Origin: Actinomyces respiraculi
GTDB lineage: Bacteria > Actinomycetota > Actinomycetes > Actinomycetales > Actinomycetaceae
Length of the DNA: 64,000 nt
Assembly: GCF_014595995.2 (NCBI RefSeq)
Contig: NZ_CP063989.1
Coordinates: 2,542,001 to 2,606,000, forward strand
Reading direction: 5' to 3'
The position numbers and the translations under genes were made by a program. Numbering within the stretch: position 1 is the stretch's first letter; every line of letters starts with the position of its first letter. The notes under the pieces are model-generated. The model searched no databases. It was not told where the DNA came from and worked only from the letters and a program-made list of their open reading frames with translations. Below are positions 61,343 through 64,000 of this stretch, piece by piece.

Positions 61343-62235
61343 GCCTGCCTCGGCTCCTCGCTCTCGGCGTCCTGGGAGGCGATCGCCGGTGCCTGCGGCC
61401 CGGGCAGGTCGACGACGAGGACCGTGACGTTGTCGTGACCACCGTGCTCCAGGGCGGCGGCGATCGCAGCCTCCGCCGTGCGCTGCGGGGGCAGTCCCGA
61501 GCCGAGGAGGGCGGCGAGGGCGTCGTCGTCGAGCTCGTCGCTCAGGCCGTCGGAGCACACGAGCAGACGGTCGGCGATGGCGGCGGGCAGGAGGCTCAGG
61601 GCGGGCACGCCGTCGTCGTCGATCCCACCGCCCAGGGCGCGGGTGACGATGTTGCGGCGCGGGTCGCGGCGGGCCGCTGCGGGGGTGAGGCGGCCGGCGT
61701 CGACGAGCTCCTGCACCTGGGAGTGGTCGTGGCTGGCCTGGGTGAACGTCCCGTCGCGCATGAGGTAGACGCGGGTGTCACCGATGTTGAGCACCACCCA
61801 GGTGGGCACGTCGCCGTCGGGCCCGGGCAGGTGGGCGAGGACGGCTCCGGCGACGGTCGCCCCGGGACGGTGGACGGACTGGGAGGGGATGGCGGAGACC
61901 GCGGCGGCGGCCTCGCGCACGGCCTCGACGACCTGCTCGGTGCTGGTGACGCGGGTGCCCCCCAGGGGGCTCAGCGCACTCAGGGCGGCGCGTGCGGCGG
62001 CCCGTCCGGCGCTGTGGCCTCCCATGCCGTCGACGACGACGAAGGCGGGGGCGAGGGCGAGGTAGCCGTCCTCGTTGACGCGCCGCAGCCGGCCGACGTC
62101 GGTAGCGGCGCCGACGAGGGGCACGAGGTCGCCGGGGTGTGGGGTGCCGGGGGCTGGGATGCCGGGGGCTGGGATGCCGCCTGCACCGTCGGGTCCCGAG
62201 GGCTGTGTGACGCCTGAGTGGGCCGTGTCCGCCAT
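61339..62235 (-). CDS. PP2C-family Ser/Thr protein phosphatase
   Basis: A 298-residue PPM/PP2C phosphatase. Metal-binding motifs are in order: RRVNEDGYL, VVDGMGGHSAG (from D69), GATVAGAVLAHL, VLNIGDTRVYLM, LLVCSDGLSDEL and GGHDNVTVLVV. There is no membrane segment; a GIPAPGIPAPG-type repeat lies near the N-terminus. ATG at 62235 has AGGAG upstream. First gene of the long minus-strand cluster. No Ser/Thr kinase lies in the window. Confidence 0.95.
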   Translation of the reverse strand: MADTAHSGVTQPSGPDGAGGIPAPGIPAPGTPHPGDLVPLVGAATDVGRLRRVNEDGYLALAPAFVVVDGMGGHSAGRAAARAALSALSPLGGTRVTSTEQVVEAVREAAAAVSAIPSQSVHRPGATVAGAVLAHLPGPDGDVPTWVVLNIGDTRVYLMRDGTFTQASHDHSQVQELVDAGRLTPAAARRDPRRNIVTRALGGGIDDDGVPALSLLPAAIADRLLVCSDGLSDELDDDALAALLGSGLPPQRTAEAAIAAALEHGGHDNVTVLVVDLPGPQAPAIASQDAESEEPRQA

Positions 62236-62469
62236 ACGCGCTCCTGAGGTCGTCCGGTGCTCCTGCGCAGCACCCCGGGCCGGGGGCCGCGCTGCCGACA
62301 ATACTGGCCGGAACATTAACTGAGGCCCGCGTTGCACGCTCAGGTAGGCTCATGGGGACCGGTACCCACCGGTCTCCGGCGCGCCCGTCCACCCTCGGCC
62401 CCGACCTCCTCCACCCCAGGCTCCGAGGACCGCGAGCGCGCCGCGCCTCCGGAACCGAAGGACACCGCT

Positions 62470-63726
62470 ATGCCGCAGGCTCAGGTCGAACTCGTCGCCC
62501 GCGCGACGGACCCCAACGCCGAGCTCACCACGCTGCACACGCTGGCCCAGAACTATCCGGGTCTGCGCCCCTACATCGCCGAAAACCCGCGCACGTATCC
62601 GGCGCTCCTGGAGTGGCTGGGTTCCCTGGGCGACCCGGCCGTGGACGCGGCCCTGGCCCGTCGTGCCGCGGGTGATGCGGGTAGTGCGGGCGATGCGGTC
62701 GCCGGTGGCGCGGCCACCACCCAGATGCTGCCCTCCGGCATGGGGAGGCCCTCCCCCGACCAGGCGACCGTCGCCATGCCCAGCCAGGCTCCCGGCCACT
62801 ACCCGCCCGCCGGGACCGGCGCACACGCAGCCGGCGCTGCGACCGTCGCCATGCCCAGCCAGGCCCCCGGCCACTACCCGCCCGCTGGGACCGGCGCACA
62901 CGCAGCCGGCGCACCCACCACCGCCATGCCCAGCCATGCCCCTGGCCACTACCCGCCCGCTGGGACCGGCGCACACGCAGCCGGCGCTGCCACCACCGCT
63001 ATGGCCTCCCCGACCTGGGCCCAGTACCCCGCCCAGGGCCAGGTCCCCGCCCAGGGCGAGCAGACCGTCTTCGGCGTCGGCCAGGCCGATGAGGATCAGC
63101 CCTCCCGGCGCGCAGGGACCATCTGGCTGGGGGTGCTGGGTGCCATCGCCCTCGTCCTCGTCGTCGCCATCGCCGTCTGGTTCCTCATGAGTGGCGGCGA
63201 CCGCCCCGACACGCCCTCCCCCGAAACCGCGCCCACACGGGCCGCCGAGGCGACGACCGAGGCCGCTGAGCCTGAGAAGGAGGCGACCTCGACGCCGACG
63301 CCGTCGCCCTCCCCGACCCCCTCGCCGACGCCATCACCCACCCCCACGCCGACCAACCTGCCCTACCCGGCCCCCGCCGGTGCCGTCACCCTCAGCTCCT
63401 TCACCTCGCCGTCGGGCAACATCAACTGCAGGCTCGATTCCGAGGTCGTCACCTGCACGATCATCGAGCACAACTTCGTTGACTCCTCCTGCGGCGCGGA
63501 CAACTCCCTGCCCTTCACGATCGTCCTCGAGGCCAACGGCGCCGCCCACGCCAGCTGCACCTTCCCCGCCGTCGGCGGTGCGGGCGCCACTCTCAACTAC
63601 GGATCCGCCGCCCAGAACGGACGGATGGCCTGCACCTCCTCGGAGGCCGGCATCGAGTGCTGGAGCCAGGTCTCCGGGGAGGCCTTCACCGTCAGTCGCG
63701 CCGAGGCTTACGCCTCCAACCGCTGA
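62470..63726 (+). CDS. LRV-repeat membrane protein with Pro-rich repeats and extracellular Cys domain
   Basis: A 418-residue protein. Residues about 8-65 match the variant leucine-rich repeat (LRV) domain of actinobacteria (ATDPNAELTTLHTLAQNYPG, then LRPYIAENPRTYPALLEWL). A region of three perfect-length 25-residue repeats (99-173) follows, then one membrane helix (about 217-240) and a Thr/Pro-rich stalk. The C-terminal domain has several cysteines, including SGNINCRLDSEVVTC, likely disulfide-bonded outside the cell. AAGGA precedes the ATG. It is divergent from the PP2C gene. It may be a sensor linked to that signalling cluster. Confidence 0.88.
   Translation: MPQAQVELVARATDPNAELTTLHTLAQNYPGLRPYIAENPRTYPALLEWLGSLGDPAVDAALARRAAGDAGSAGDAVAGGAATTQMLPSGMGRPSPDQATVAMPSQAPGHYPPAGTGAHAAGAATVAMPSQAPGHYPPAGTGAHAAGAPTTAMPSHAPGHYPPAGTGAHAAGAATTAMASPTWAQYPAQGQVPAQGEQTVFGVGQADEDQPSRRAGTIWLGVLGAIALVLVVAIAVWFLMSGGDRPDTPSPETAPTRAAEATTEAAEPEKEATSTPTPSPSPTPSPTPSPTPTPTNLPYPAPAGAVTLSSFTSPSGNINCRLDSEVVTCTIIEHNFVDSSCGADNSLPFTIVLEANGAAHASCTFPAVGGAGATLNYGSAAQNGRMACTSSEAGIECWSQVSGEAFTVSRAEAYASNR
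62764..62988 (+). repeat. Three 75-bp in-frame repeats inside the LRV gene
   Basis: Units at 62764, 62839 and 62914 each encode a 25-residue block ending GHYPPAGTGAHAAGA. Nucleotide identity is very high, indicating recent duplication, and the copy number may vary between strains. Confidence 0.93.
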
Positions 63727-63735
63727 GCGGTACAG

Positions 63736-64000
63736 ATGCCCCTTCCCACTGCCGGCGCCTACGGGCGAATCCTGTCGCGGCCGGGTGCGCTGCTGTTCTC
63801 CAGTGCCGGGCTCATGGCCCGTTTCCCCATGTCGATGGTGGGGATCTCGACGATCCTGGCGGTCCAGTCCCTCTACGGCGACTACACGGCCGCCGGGATC
63901 GTCTCGGCGGCAACGCTGGTCGCCGCCGCCGTCGGAACGCCTCTGCTCGCCCGTCTCATCGACATGCACGGCCAGCGGCGGGTCATGCTGCCCTCGGTGC
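63736..64000 (+). CDS. Major facilitator superfamily permease (3' partial)
   Basis: Only the first 88 residues are in the window. They show two membrane helices separated by a short loop, and the MFS loop 2-3 motif region LLARLIDMHGQRRVML, in which Gly and Arg residues occupy the usual places. ATG is 9 bases after the LRV gene stop, so the two are probably co-transcribed. Substrate unknown. Confidence 0.85.
   Translation, partial: MPLPTAGAYGRILSRPGALLFSSAGLMARFPMSMVGISTILAVQSLYGDYTAAGIVSAATLVAAAVGTPLLARLIDMHGQRRVMLPSV

Overview
The window is chromosomal DNA of a GC-rich actinobacterium, most likely Actinomyces or a close relative in the Actinomycetaceae. The support is the strong G/C bias at third codon positions, frequent GTG starts, 4-base ATGA/GTGA gene overlaps, several apparently leaderless genes, GTP-type PEP carboxykinase, and actinobacterial families such as DUF3073, DUF3618, the SCP-like protein, LppM-like and LmeA-like proteins. 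No prophage, insertion sequence, plasmid or CRISPR locus is visible.

Layout. 0-2.3 kb: the end of one half-transporter and the whole partner of a heterodimeric ABC exporter. 2.3-5.4 kb: an AbiEi/PD-(D/E)XK-like protein between two related repeat arrays, then a NaChBac-type voltage-gated sodium channel. 5.4-7.1 kb: a three-gene membrane/DUF3618 operon and a DUF3073 gene. 7.2-42.6 kb: mainly minus-strand housekeeping metabolism. This includes purF-purM, purL, purS-purQ, purC, purD and purA, pyrE, a fruRKA fructose operon, gdhA, pckG, fba, glgX, phosphatidylcholine synthase, an RNB-domain nuclease and a TrmH-type methyltransferase. It is interrupted by plus-strand genes: a TreT-like glycosyltransferase, a PadR/membrane-protein pair, an LppM-like lipoprotein and two unknown membrane proteins. 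42.6-52.6 kb: tpx, an SDR, exonuclease III, a serine hydrolase, a nitroreductase, a DEDDh exonuclease, dcd, a TM2 protein, tRNA-Gly(CCC), an M50-like protease, a NUDIX hydrolase and a TetR regulator. 52.7-62.2 kb: a tightly packed minus-strand cluster running PP2C phosphatase, two FHA-type proteins, LmeA-like protein, MoxR ATPase, DUF58, a membrane protein, two VWA proteins and a TPR-like protein. It faces a plus-strand LRV-repeat membrane protein and the start of an MFS permease.

How the genes fit together. Seven enzymes or enzyme subunits of de novo purine synthesis plus purA lie within about 33 kb on one strand, but in separate small units. FruA imports and phosphorylates fructose and FruK makes fructose-1,6-bisphosphate. 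That is the substrate of Fba, and PckG serves the gluconeogenic direction. The PP2C/FHA/MoxR/VWA block looks like a phosphorylation-linked chaperone or assembly module at the membrane.

The most unusual feature is a set of intergenic arrays with exact 20-bp periods (also 19, 17 and 61 bp). A short core is repeated head-to-tail and then repeated in inverted orientation. The same core family (CTCGTT / AACGAG) occurs upstream of purF, gdhA and purC. A second family flanks the AbiEi/PD-(D/E)XK-like gene, and a third follows the sodium channel. I cannot assign these arrays to a described element, and they are the best candidate here for something new.
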